Source: Ascidiaceihabitans donghaensis (GTDB taxonomy: Bacteria; Pseudomonadota; Alphaproteobacteria; Rhodobacterales; Rhodobacteraceae). Taken from it: DNA of 64,000 nucleotides. Under the pieces are notes generated by a model. The model was not told where the DNA came from and did not search any database. It worked only from the letters and a program-made list of their open reading frames with translations. Made by a program: the position numbers and the translations under genes. The stretch is from contig NZ_OMOR01000001.1 of the NCBI RefSeq assembly GCF_900302465.1, forward strand, positions 1,550,001-1,614,000, given 5' to 3'. Shown here piece by piece: positions 36,239 through 43,895 of this stretch (positions are counted from its first letter, which is position 1; the number at the start of each line of letters is the position of its first letter).

Positions 36239-36976
36239 ATGTTTGATCTAACAGGAAAAAATGCGCTTGTGACGGGCGCATCCGGTGGCATTGGCGCGGA
36301 TATTGCGCGGCAGCTGCATGGGGCGGGGGCCACCGTTGGACTGTCTGGCACGCGGGTAGAACCGCTGGAGACACTGGCGGCCGAGCTGGGCGAACGTGCC
36401 CATGTTTTGCCTTGCAACCTAAGCGATATGGCCGCCGTTGACGCGTTGCCCAAGCAAGCCGCAGAGGCCATGGGGTCGGTTGATATTTTGGTCAACAACG
36501 CCGGCATCACGCGCGATAACTTGTTTATGCGCATGTCTGACGACGAATGGTCCAGCGTTTTGGCTGTGAACCTGACCGCCACGATGAAGCTGTGCAAGGG
36601 TGTGATGCGTGGCATGATGAAAGCCCGCTGGGGCCGTATTGTGAATATTTCATCCGTTGTGGGTGCCACCGGAAACCCAGGCCAAGCCAACTATGCGGCC
36701 TCTAAGGCGGGTATGGTCGGCATGACCAAGTCACTGGCATATGAGGTCGCAAGTCGGGGAATCACGGTAAATGCTGTGGCACCGGGCTTTATTGCGACAG
36801 CGATGACCGACAAGCTGACGGATGACCAAAAGGCCGGTATTCTTGGGCAAATCCCCGCCGGTCGCATGGGGGATCCCGCCGAAATTGCCAGCGCTGTCAT
36901 GTACTTGGCCAGCCCCGAGGCAGGTTATATCACGGGGACGACCTTGCACGTGAACGGTGGCATGGCCATGTTGTAG
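36239..36976 (+). CDS. fabG: 3-oxoacyl-ACP reductase
   Basis: 245 residues from MFDLTGKNALVTGASGGIGADIARQL. The SDR features are the TGASGGIG cofactor site, NNAGIT, the catalytic Ser in ISSVVG and YxxxK in YAASKAG. It uses NADPH to reduce 3-oxoacyl-ACP. Second gene of the fabDG unit, with AGGAGG overlapping the fabD end as its ribosome site. Confidence 0.98.
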   Translation: MFDLTGKNALVTGASGGIGADIARQLHGAGATVGLSGTRVEPLETLAAELGERAHVLPCNLSDMAAVDALPKQAAEAMGSVDILVNNAGITRDNLFMRMSDDEWSSVLAVNLTATMKLCKGVMRGMMKARWGRIVNISSVVGATGNPGQANYAASKAGMVGMTKSLAYEVASRGITVNAVAPGFIATAMTDKLTDDQKAGILGQIPAGRMGDPAEIASAVMYLASPEAGYITGTTLHVNGGMAML

Positions 36977-37174
36977 GCCGTGACGCCAAATCATTTGCCA
37001 TATGCGTGGACTATGCTATAGGCGGCGCAGAATTGACCTTGAAGCATAAGCCGAAGGGTCGGCCTTTCCAAGTGGATGGGCCTGAACCGTCCCACACTCG
37101 GGGCAAGAGGGTTCCCGCACTTGGGGCCAACACCTACAGGGTCACTTCCGACCCTTAAGATGAGGAATATTGAG
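36977..37174 (+). promoter_or_regulatory. Leader/promoter region of acpP
   Basis: A 198-base gap before acpP, probably carrying its own promoter as acpP needs high expression. It contains GC-rich partly repeated text (GGGTCGGCC, CTCGGGGCAAGAGGG, CTTGGGGCC) but no site that I can name. Confidence 0.4.
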
Positions 37175-37408
37175 ATGAGCGACATCGCAGACCGCGTGAA
37201 AAAGATCGTTGTAGAGCACTTGGGCGTTGAAGAATCCAAAGTTGTTGAAGGCGCGTCCTTCATCGACGATCTGGGCGCAGACAGCCTGGACACAGTTGAG
37301 CTGGTTATGGCGTTCGAAGAAGAGTTCGGCATCGAAATCCCAGACGACGCGGCAGAAACAATCCAAAGCTTCGGCGACGCGGTTGGTTTCATCACGAAAG
37401 CGTCCTGA
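37175..37408 (+). CDS. acpP: Acyl carrier protein
   Basis: 77 residues, acidic, standard size. The phosphopantetheine site is [14 protein letters not shown], with Ser at residue 36 or 37. It carries growing acyl chains. GAGGAA lies upstream of ATG 37175. A strong terminator follows, so it ends its transcript. Confidence 0.99.
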   Translation: MSDIADRVKKIVVEHLGVEESKVVEGASFIDDLGADSLDTVELVMAFEEEFGIEIPDDAAETIQSFGDAVGFITKAS

Positions 37409-37436
37409 TCCCAACCGGATCCAGCCCTGACATTCT

Positions 37437-37470
37437 AAACGGCGTCCCTTTTTTCGGGGCGCCGTTTTTT
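37437..37470 (+). terminator. Rho-independent terminator of acpP
   Basis: AAACGGCGTCCC (37437-37448) pairs with GGGGCGCCGTTT (37456-37467, one G-T pair) with a T-rich loop and a T tract to 37470. Confidence 0.9.
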
Positions 37471-37537
37471 GTTTGTACCGCTGTTTCGCGCTATTTTCTC
37501 GCGCGGTGGCCAGACGCACTTAGGTGGACCTGCAAAA

Positions 37538-38278
37538 ATGTATGACCCAAAAGGCAACGGCAAAGAAAAATCCATAGATGCGGTGCAGTTCACTGAACTG
37601 GAACCGCCAGAGCATCTGCGCGGCATCGTGCACCGGTTTTTGGAATTGAACACCAACGGTCGTTTGAATGAAGACTACCGGTTTCACGCGCTGCCCGATG
37701 CCTGCACCTACATTGTGTTTGACCAATTGGACAAACGCATCGCAGGCGTGTCCAAGCTGCGTGCAGAATCAGAAGAATTCAATCTGGGCCGCCAGTTCCA
37801 TTTTGTGAACATTCGCTTTTTGCCCGGTGTCTGGCAGCCCAGCCTTGATCAAGTGGCCTATGGCATGGTCGAAGACGCCTACACTGGCGCTTTGCCGTTG
37901 CTTGAGCTCAACAAGACCCTTACCGGGGAGGCGTTGCCGAAACATATCCCAAGCTTGAGTGATTTGGTTGACGGCCTTGTCCGAGATGGCATCGTGAAAC
38001 GCAATCTGGTGACGGAAAAGATTTTTCAGCATCTGGATGATTTGCACAACGTGGCTGATATGGCAGACGCCGCAAACCTGTCGCCGCGACAACTGCAGCG
38101 CACACTCAAACGCACCACAGGCTTTTCACCCCATGATTTCCTGAAAGTGCTGCGGCTCCAGATGTCATTGAATGGCAATGACACGTGGTCATATGCCGAT
38201 CAGTCCCATTTCATCCATTCATTTCGCCGCGCCACCGGATACACCCCCGGAAAATACGCAAAAAAATATGATGTCTGA
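37538..38278 (+). CDS. AraC-family transcriptional regulator with shortened HTH region
   Basis: 246 residues from MYDPKGNGK; AGGTGG upstream supports ATG 37538. The N-terminal part (about 1-150) resembles the DUF6597-type sensor region of AraC proteins (PEHLRGIVHRFLELN, FHALPDACTYIVF). The C-terminal region has NVADMADAANLSPRQLQRTLKRTTGFSPHDFLKVLRLQMSL, then GNDTWSYADQSHFIHSFRRATGYTPGKY. Between LRLQ and YADQSHF it is about ten or more residues shorter than usual, removing much of a helix of the second HTH. Target unknown. It sits inside the fab cluster. Confidence 0.85.
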   Translation: MYDPKGNGKEKSIDAVQFTELEPPEHLRGIVHRFLELNTNGRLNEDYRFHALPDACTYIVFDQLDKRIAGVSKLRAESEEFNLGRQFHFVNIRFLPGVWQPSLDQVAYGMVEDAYTGALPLLELNKTLTGEALPKHIPSLSDLVDGLVRDGIVKRNLVTEKIFQHLDDLHNVADMADAANLSPRQLQRTLKRTTGFSPHDFLKVLRLQMSLNGNDTWSYADQSHFIHSFRRATGYTPGKYAKKYDV

Positions 38279-38345
38279 AATCTACAATACGGGCAGGCGA
38301 GGGGCGCGTAATAAAGTCTCATAACGACAGATCAAGGAGACGGTT

Positions 38346-38726
38346 ATGAGCAAAATGAACGCAGTTGGATGGTTCGACATTTACGTGAACGACCTGGAGC
38401 GGGCCACCGCCTTTTATGAAGCTGTTCTGGACACCAAGCTGGAACAGATGGGCGATCCCACTGGCGAAAGCCAAATGATGAGCTTTCCCGCCGATGTGGC
38501 CGCATACGGAGCTGGAGGCGCATTGACCAAAGCCCCACATGCTGGGCCCGGTGTGGGCGGCACAGTCGTGTACTTCTCGGTTGAAGATTGCGCCATCAAC
38601 GAAGCCCGTGTTGTTGAGGCTGGAGGTGTTGTGGCCCGGTCCAAATTTTCTATCGGCGATTTTGGATGGATTGTTTTGATCATGGACACCGAAGGCAACA
38701 TGTTCGGTTTGAATTCGCTGAAATAA
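38346..38726 (+). CDS. VOC-family (glyoxalase/bleomycin-resistance-like) protein
   Basis: 126 residues. VGWFDIYVNDLERATAFYEAVLDTKLEQM at the start and GNMFGLNSLK at the end match the single-domain VOC fold. Candidate metal ligands were not verified. AAGGAGACGG precedes ATG 38346. It follows the AraC gene by 67 bases and may be its target; substrate unknown. Confidence 0.9.
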   Translation: MSKMNAVGWFDIYVNDLERATAFYEAVLDTKLEQMGDPTGESQMMSFPADVAAYGAGGALTKAPHAGPGVGGTVVYFSVEDCAINEARVVEAGGVVARSKFSIGDFGWIVLIMDTEGNMFGLNSLK

Positions 38727-38886
38727 GTTTGTTCACCAGTGATCCGGTAAAGAGTGCGGGCAGTCCATCGGGCTGTCCGTTTTTATGATTTGCATGTGCA
38801 AGAACATGCTGATCCCGCCCGTCTTGCCCAAAGTCGTGTTGCATCATGCCTGCGTTCGGGCTTCAGTGATCCAAAACAGGCAGATC

Positions 38887-39429
38887 ATGATTTCACGCGC
38901 TATCCCGACTATAAACACATCCCGTCTTACCCTACGTGCCCTTGGCCCGCAGGATTTTTCGCGGTTTGCCGAAATCTGGACGATGCAGGATGTGGTGCGC
39001 TACATCGGTGGAGCGTCACGCAGCAAAGCTGCATCCTGGGGTGCATTTTTGCGAAATGCAGGCCAATGGCAAATCACCGGTTTTGGTCAATGGGGCATTG
39101 AAGAACGTGGAACAAAGCGGTTGATCGGGCAGGTGGGTTTCTTTCACGGGTGCCGGGAATTGGGTGAAGATTTTGACGTTGGCCCAGAGGCAGGCTGGAT
39201 TTTGACCCCGGATGTGCATGGCCAAGGGTACGGAATGGAAGCCACCAGTGCCGCCCATGAATGGTTTGACCGTGTCATTACCGGTCCGTTGGTGTGCCAG
39301 TTGGCGCCTGAAAACCAAGCGTCCGCACAGCTTTCGGCCCATTTGGGCTATGTGCCACTGCGTTTGACCACATTTGAAGGTCATCCTTCGCAGTTGATGA
39401 TCCGCCAGAAGCCTCCGCAACCCAAATGA
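38887..39429 (+). CDS. GNAT-family N-acetyltransferase
   Basis: 180 residues from MISRAIPTINTSRLTLRALGPQDF. The RimJ/RimL-type pattern is seen in LIGQVGFFHG, AGWILTPDVHGQGYGMEATSAAHEW (acetyl-CoA P-loop) and ENQASAQLSAHLGYV. It probably acetylates a small amine or a protein N-terminus. Third gene of the block separating acpP from fabF. Confidence 0.9.
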   Translation: MISRAIPTINTSRLTLRALGPQDFSRFAEIWTMQDVVRYIGGASRSKAASWGAFLRNAGQWQITGFGQWGIEERGTKRLIGQVGFFHGCRELGEDFDVGPEAGWILTPDVHGQGYGMEATSAAHEWFDRVITGPLVCQLAPENQASAQLSAHLGYVPLRLTTFEGHPSQLMIRQKPPQPK

Positions 39430-39493
39430 GCCCACTTGAACAGGGGGCCATCCACTTGATATGGGGGGGCATTGAATACGTGAGGGGCATAGG

Positions 39494-40753
39494 ATGCGTA
39501 GAGTAGTTGTAACAGGCTTGGGCCTGGTCACACCGTTGGCGGATGGCGTTGAAGCAAGCTGGAGCCGCATTCTGGACGGCCAGTCCGGTGCAGGCCCGAT
39601 TACCGGCTTTGACACGGAAGGTTTGGCGACAACATACGCCTGCGAAGTGCCTTTGGGTGACGGCAGCGATGGCACGTTCAACGCCGACACGTACATGGCC
39701 CCCAAGGAACAGCGCAAAGTCGATACGTTCATCCGCTTTGGTCTGGCCGCCGCTCAGCAGGCGGTTGAAGACGCAGGTTGGACCCCGGAAGACAATGAGA
39801 GCCGTGAACGCACGGGCGTTTTGATCGGCTCCGGTATTGGTGGTTTGAATTCTATCGCCAACACTGCTGTCATGATGGAAGAAAAAGGCCCACGCCGTGT
39901 CAGCCCGTTCTTTGTGCCGGGTGCTTTGATCAACCTGATTTCCGGTCAGGTTTCGATCAAATACGGCTTCAAGGGCCCCAACCATTCGGTTGTGACGGCC
40001 TGTTCTACTGGCGCGCATGCCATTGGTGATGCGTCCCGTCTGATCATGTTTGGCGACGCCGACGTGATGGTTGCAGGTGGCGCCGAGGCTGCGATTTGCA
40101 AGATTGGCATTGCCGGTTTCAACGCCTGCAAGGCGCTGAGCACCAAGGGCGCGGATGATCCCAAGAAAGCATCGCGCCCTTATGACGCAGATCGCGATGG
40201 CTTTGTTATGGGCGAGGGCGCAGGCATCGTTGTGCTGGAAGAATATGAACACGCCAAGGCCCGTGGCGCAAAGATCTACGCCGAGGTTCTGGGCTATGGC
40301 CTGTCCGGTGACGCCTATCACATCACTGCCCCATCTGAGGATGGCGAAGGCGGTGAGCGGTCCATGCGTGCCGCGTTGCGCAATGCGGGGCTGGAACCCA
40401 AAGATGTCGATTACATCAACGCCCACGGCACGTCCACGATGGCGGATACCATCGAATTGGGTGCGGTTGAGCGTATGATGGGCGATCATGCGTCCAAGGT
40501 TACGATGTCATCTACCAAATCCGCTACAGGTCACCTTCTGGGTGCGGCTGGTGCGATCGAAGGCATCTTTTCGATCCTCGCCATTCGCGATCAGGTTTGC
40601 CCCCCGACCATCAACCTTGATAACCCGGCTGTTGAGACAAAGATCGATTTGGCCCCCAATAAGAAGGTTGAGCGCGAAGTCAAAGTGGCCTTGTCCAATT
40701 CCTTTGGCTTTGGTGGCACAAACGCTTCCGTATTGTTTGGGAAAGTTGACTGA
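39494..40753 (+). CDS. fabF: 3-oxoacyl-ACP synthase II
   Basis: 419 residues. The Cys-His-His triad of a KAS II is visible: VTACSTGAHAIGD, NAHGTSTMADTIE and KSATGHLLGAAG. RRVVVTGLGLVTPLA is the typical start, with GAGGGGC upstream. It elongates acyl-ACP with malonyl-ACP. It overlaps mltG by one base (TGATG). Confidence 0.98.
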   Translation: MRRVVVTGLGLVTPLADGVEASWSRILDGQSGAGPITGFDTEGLATTYACEVPLGDGSDGTFNADTYMAPKEQRKVDTFIRFGLAAAQQAVEDAGWTPEDNESRERTGVLIGSGIGGLNSIANTAVMMEEKGPRRVSPFFVPGALINLISGQVSIKYGFKGPNHSVVTACSTGAHAIGDASRLIMFGDADVMVAGGAEAAICKIGIAGFNACKALSTKGADDPKKASRPYDADRDGFVMGEGAGIVVLEEYEHAKARGAKIYAEVLGYGLSGDAYHITAPSEDGEGGERSMRAALRNAGLEPKDVDYINAHGTSTMADTIELGAVERMMGDHASKVTMSSTKSATGHLLGAAGAIEGIFSILAIRDQVCPPTINLDNPAVETKIDLAPNKKVEREVKVALSNSFGFGGTNASVLFGKVD

Positions 40754-41910
40754 TGTGGCGACATATCGCGTCTAATGGCGTGACCTTTTTGATTGTGGCT
40801 TTGTTTATGCTTGGGGGGATCATCCTTTGGGGCAAGCAAAGCTATCAGGCGGCAGGCCCGCTGTCGGAGGCGATATGTGTGCAGGTGGACCGTGGGTCCA
40901 ACATGCGCCGCGTCAGTAAAAACCTGGAAGAGCAGGGCGCGGTCAGCAGCGGCACATTGTTTCGTGTGGGCGCGGATTATTCCGACAAATCGTCCCAGTT
41001 GAAGGCTGGCAGCTATCTGGTTGAACCGGGCGCTTCCATGCAAGAGATCGTGGATGTGGTCACACGCGGTGGTGCCAGCACATGCGGCACGGAAATCGTC
41101 TACCGCATTGGCGTGAACCGCCTGAGTATTCAAGTTCGTGAACTGGACCCATCCGACAACCGTTACGTTGAAAAAGCCCAGTTCAATCCCGCTGTGGACG
41201 AAATCCCTGCGCTGTACACGGAAACAAAAGCGGATTCCGACACCCGTTTCCGCATCGCTTTTGCGGAAGGTGTCACAAGCTGGCAGGTTGTTGATAGCCT
41301 CAAGGGAATGGATGTTCTGAAGGGGGAGGTGCCAGAGGTGCCCTCCGAGGGGGCTTTGGCCCCTGACAGCTACGAGGTGAAGCCCGGCGACAACCGTTTG
41401 GCAGTTTTGACCCGGATGGAGCAGGCCCAAAAGAAGCGCATCGCGGATGCATGGGCTGCGCGTCGGGACGATGTACCTTTGAAAAGCCCCGAAGAGTTGC
41501 TGGTCCTTGCGTCGATCATCGAAAAAGAAACCGGTGTTGCGCGCGAACGCGGTCAGGTGGCAAGTGTCTTCGTCAACCGCCTGAACCAAGGCATGAAACT
41601 GCAAACGGACCCGACTGTGATTTACGGCATAACCAAAGGCGAAGGCGTTTTGGGCCGTGGTCTGCGCCGGTCCGAACTGCGTGCCGAAACCCCGTGGAAC
41701 ACCTATGTGATCCCCGCATTGCCGCCAACGCCTATCGCCAATCCGGGCCTTGCCAGCTTGATGGCTGCGGGTAACCCTGAAAACACCGACTACATCTTCT
41801 TTGTGGCCGATGGCACTGGTGGTCATGCCTTTGCTGTCACCTTGGATGAGCACAACCGCAACGTTGCCAAGTGGCGTGTGATTGAGGCGGAGCGTGCAGC
41901 TGACAATTGA
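40753..41910 (+). CDS. mltG: Endolytic peptidoglycan transglycosylase MltG
   Basis: 385 residues with one N-terminal transmembrane helix (FLIVALFMLGGIILWG). The YceG domain contains ASIIEKETGVARERGQVASVFVNRL with the catalytic Glu, and LRRSELRAETPWNTYVIPALPPTPIANPG further on. It cleaves nascent glycan strands and is placed next to fabF/acpP in many bacteria. Coupled to fabF by a one-base overlap. The GTA cluster begins 211 bases later. Confidence 0.96.
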   Translation: MWRHIASNGVTFLIVALFMLGGIILWGKQSYQAAGPLSEAICVQVDRGSNMRRVSKNLEEQGAVSSGTLFRVGADYSDKSSQLKAGSYLVEPGASMQEIVDVVTRGGASTCGTEIVYRIGVNRLSIQVRELDPSDNRYVEKAQFNPAVDEIPALYTETKADSDTRFRIAFAEGVTSWQVVDSLKGMDVLKGEVPEVPSEGALAPDSYEVKPGDNRLAVLTRMEQAQKKRIADAWAARRDDVPLKSPEELLVLASIIEKETGVARERGQVASVFVNRLNQGMKLQTDPTVIYGITKGEGVLGRGLRRSELRAETPWNTYVIPALPPTPIANPGLASLMAAGNPENTDYIFFVADGTGGHAFAVTLDEHNRNVAKWRVIEAERAADN

Positions 41911-41926
41911 TGGCGTGCTTGATTTG

Positions 41927-41941
41927 TTAAGGGAAAGTTAA
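41927..41941 (+). promoter_or_regulatory. Exact CtrA-type box upstream of the GTA cluster
   Basis: TTAAGGGAAAGTTAA matches the established CtrA consensus TTAA-N7-TTAA exactly. It lies 41 bases upstream of the GTA promoter -35 element, in the mltG-GTA intergenic region. CtrA is required for GTA expression in Rhodobacterales. Binding here is inferred. Confidence 0.65.
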
Positions 41942-41944
41942 TTC

Positions 41945-41961
41945 AGCGTTCGCTTAACGCT
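41945..41961. promoter_or_regulatory. Palindrome AGCGTT-N5-AACGCT
   Basis: A perfect 6-bp inverted repeat (41945-41950, 41956-41961) between the CtrA-type box and the promoter. It is a candidate site for a GTA activator such as GafA, but the GafA motif is not known to me well enough to assign it. Confidence 0.35.
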
Positions 41962-41982
41962 TTGATATTGAACGCATTTACC

Positions 41983-42011
41983 TTGACTTTGCGAACGGTC
42001 AAATGTATAAC
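41983..42011 (+). promoter_or_regulatory. Sigma-70-like promoter of the GTA cluster
   Basis: TTGACT (41983-41988) and TATAAC (42006-42011) are separated by exactly 17 bases, close to the consensus. TTGAC and GTCAA (41998-42002) also form an inverted repeat over the spacer. The predicted start is near 42018. Confidence 0.7.
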
Positions 42012-42036
42012 TTGGTGCAAGCTAGAAGAAGTGGCT

Positions 42037-42071
42037 AAACGGCCGTCGGGGTGACCTGACTGCCGTTTTTT
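42037..42071 (+). terminator. Terminator-like hairpin in the GTA leader (attenuator or sRNA end)
   Basis: AAACGGC (42037-42043) pairs with GCCGTTT (42062-42068), with further internal pairing of GTCGG with CC-TGAC and a T6 tract at 42066-42071. It lies downstream of the predicted promoter and about 50 bases before the first GTA gene. A 4-codon mini-ORF (ATG 42101 to TAA 42115) covers the Shine-Dalgarno of the first gene. Confidence 0.7.
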
Positions 42072-42121
42072 CGTTTCTCTCGTGCGGGTAAACTCTACGC
42101 ATGAGAGGTGAATAACCAGAC

Positions 42122-42466
42122 ATGACCTTAATAACCCCTGACGTTGAAGTCGCGGAAATGCAGGAGCTTTTGGCTTCTGTGACCGAGACTGTTCGCGCTT
42201 TACGGCGCGAGATTGAAGACCTGAACATACGGGTCAACGCAGGGGAGGAAGTGAACACGACCAAAATGAAGACTGCCGCGACCCAAATGACGGTTCAAAT
42301 CGGTCTTTGTCAAAAGTTGGAGATGAATCTTGCCGAATGCAGACGCAGACAAGCTGGTATTGCCCCGGGAGCGGCATATGCCCTTGACCTCGACGCAGCA
42401 CGCGCTGCGATCGGGTGCAAGCTTAATAAGCTCCGCCGATGCACAGGCACAGGCACACTTCCTTAA
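42122..42466 (+). CDS. GTA small terminase (RcGTA g1-like)
   Basis: 114 residues. The first 45 residues form a charged helical segment (EMQELLASVTETVRALRREIEDLNIRVNAGEE), followed by a short conserved region with LCQKLEMNLAECRRRQAG. By size, position before the large terminase and helical character it is the RcGTA g1 TerS homologue. In GTA this protein lacks strong pac-site specificity so that host DNA is packaged. It overlaps the terminase gene. Confidence 0.88.
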   Translation: MTLITPDVEVAEMQELLASVTETVRALRREIEDLNIRVNAGEEVNTTKMKTAATQMTVQIGLCQKLEMNLAECRRRQAGIAPGAAYALDLDAARAAIGCKLNKLRRCTGTGTLP

Positions 42467-43751
42467 TGAGTTGGATCAGGGAGAGCTTTTGGCTCTCCCT
42501 TTTCTATTCGATTTCTGGGCTATGCCCCACCAGTTGCCTCCGGAAGGAGATTGGCGGGCATGGGTCATCATGGGTGGGCGCGGTGCGGGCAAAACCCGTG
42601 CCGGGGCCGAATGGGTGCGTTCCAAAGTGGAAGGTGCGCTGCCCATGGACCCTGGCCCTTGTTCGCGTATCGCTTTGGTGGGGGAAACCATCGATCAGGT
42701 CCGCGAAGTTATGATTTTTGGCGACAGTGGCATATTGGCCTGTTCGCCCGAAGACCGTCGCCCCACGTGGGTGGCCTCGCGCAAGCGGTTGGAATGGCCC
42801 AATGGTGCTGTCGCGTCTGTCCACACCGCGCATGATCCCGAAGGTTTGCGTGGTCCGCAATTTGACGGGGCTTGGGTGGACGAACTGGCCAAATGGCGCA
42901 AAGCGCAAGAGACATGGGATCAATTGCAATTTGCCCTGCGCTTGGGGGACTTGCCGCAGGTTTGTGTCACCACCACCCCCCGCAACGTGGGCGTGTTAAA
43001 AAAACTGCTAGAGGCCCCGTCCACCGTGGTCACCCACGCCCCCACCGAAGCAAACCGTGCCAATCTGGCGTCGTCCTTCCTGGAAGAGGTCCGCCGCCGG
43101 TACGATGGCACGCGTCTTGCCCGTCAGGAACTGGACGGTGTATTGCTGGCGGACGCGGAAGGGGCCTTGTGGACCTCTGCCATGCTGGAGGGCGCGCAAG
43201 TTGTCCGCCCCCCTGAACTGGACCGCATCGTTGTCGCGGTTGATCCGGCCACGACCAATGGCAAATCCTCAGATGAATGTGGCATTGTTGTTGTTGGCGC
43301 TGTCACCAAGGGGCCGCCGCAAGACTGGCGGGCTTATGTTCTGGCCGATTGCACTGTGCAGGGCATGACCCCTGTGGGTTGGGCAAAGGCCGCAATTCAA
43401 GCCATGGAGCGCTTTGGCGCGGATCGTCTGGTGGCGGAAGTTAACCAAGGTGGCCAGATGGTGGCCGAGGTGATCCGTCAGGTGGATGCTTTGGTGCCTT
43501 ACAAGGGCGTTCATGCCTCGCGCGGTAAGGTGGCCCGCGCAGAACCTGTCGCCGCCCTTTATGAGCAGGGCCGTGTCCTGCACGTCACCGGCGATTTGGT
43601 CGCCCTCGAGGATCAGATGGTGCGTATGACAACATCCGGTTTCGAAGGGGATGGATCGCCGGACCGAGTTGATGCCCTTGTCTGGGCGTTACACGAGGTG
43701 ATGATTGAGCCTGCCGCCAAGTGGCGCCAGCCCGGCATGCGGGCGTTGTAG
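42378..43751 (+). CDS. GTA large terminase (RcGTA g2)
   Basis: About 457 residues from ATG 42378 (GGGAG upstream); a TTG at 42330 also has GGAG upstream and would add 16 residues. The ATPase Walker A is MGGRGAGKTRAGAEW and Walker B is FDGAWVDELAKW. The nuclease part includes VAVDPATTNGKSSDECGIVVVG with its Asp ligands, and LVAEVNQGGQM. The protein cuts and pumps about 4-kb fragments of host DNA into heads. It overlaps g1 by 89 bases. Confidence 0.96.
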   Translation: MPLTSTQHALRSGASLISSADAQAQAHFLNELDQGELLALPFLFDFWAMPHQLPPEGDWRAWVIMGGRGAGKTRAGAEWVRSKVEGALPMDPGPCSRIALVGETIDQVREVMIFGDSGILACSPEDRRPTWVASRKRLEWPNGAVASVHTAHDPEGLRGPQFDGAWVDELAKWRKAQETWDQLQFALRLGDLPQVCVTTTPRNVGVLKKLLEAPSTVVTHAPTEANRANLASSFLEEVRRRYDGTRLARQELDGVLLADAEGALWTSAMLEGAQVVRPPELDRIVVAVDPATTNGKSSDECGIVVVGAVTKGPPQDWRAYVLADCTVQGMTPVGWAKAAIQAMERFGADRLVAEVNQGGQMVAEVIRQVDALVPYKGVHASRGKVARAEPVAALYEQGRVLHVTGDLVALEDQMVRMTTSGFEGDGSPDRVDALVWALHEVMIEPAAKWRQPGMRAL

Positions 43752-43895
43752 CCCTGTGAGGTACCCCCGAAAGGGGCAGGGGTTTTCGAACTATTTTACC
43801 CGCAACAGACCACCGTACGGTGCCTTAACGGGTTAGCCGTCAATTTTAGCTAAATTAGGCGCAACGGCGTCATGAACGAGATAGGAGCGACTGTC
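43752..43895 (+). promoter_or_regulatory. Structured gap between terminase and portal genes
   Basis: CCCTG (43752-43756)/CAGGG (43777-43781) enclose CCCC-GAAA-GGGG (43765-43776), a GNRA tetraloop hairpin followed by TTTT (43783-43786), directly after the terminase stop. A perfect palindrome CACCGTACGGTG lies at 43811-43822. This could be a partial terminator plus an internal control site. Confidence 0.5.
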
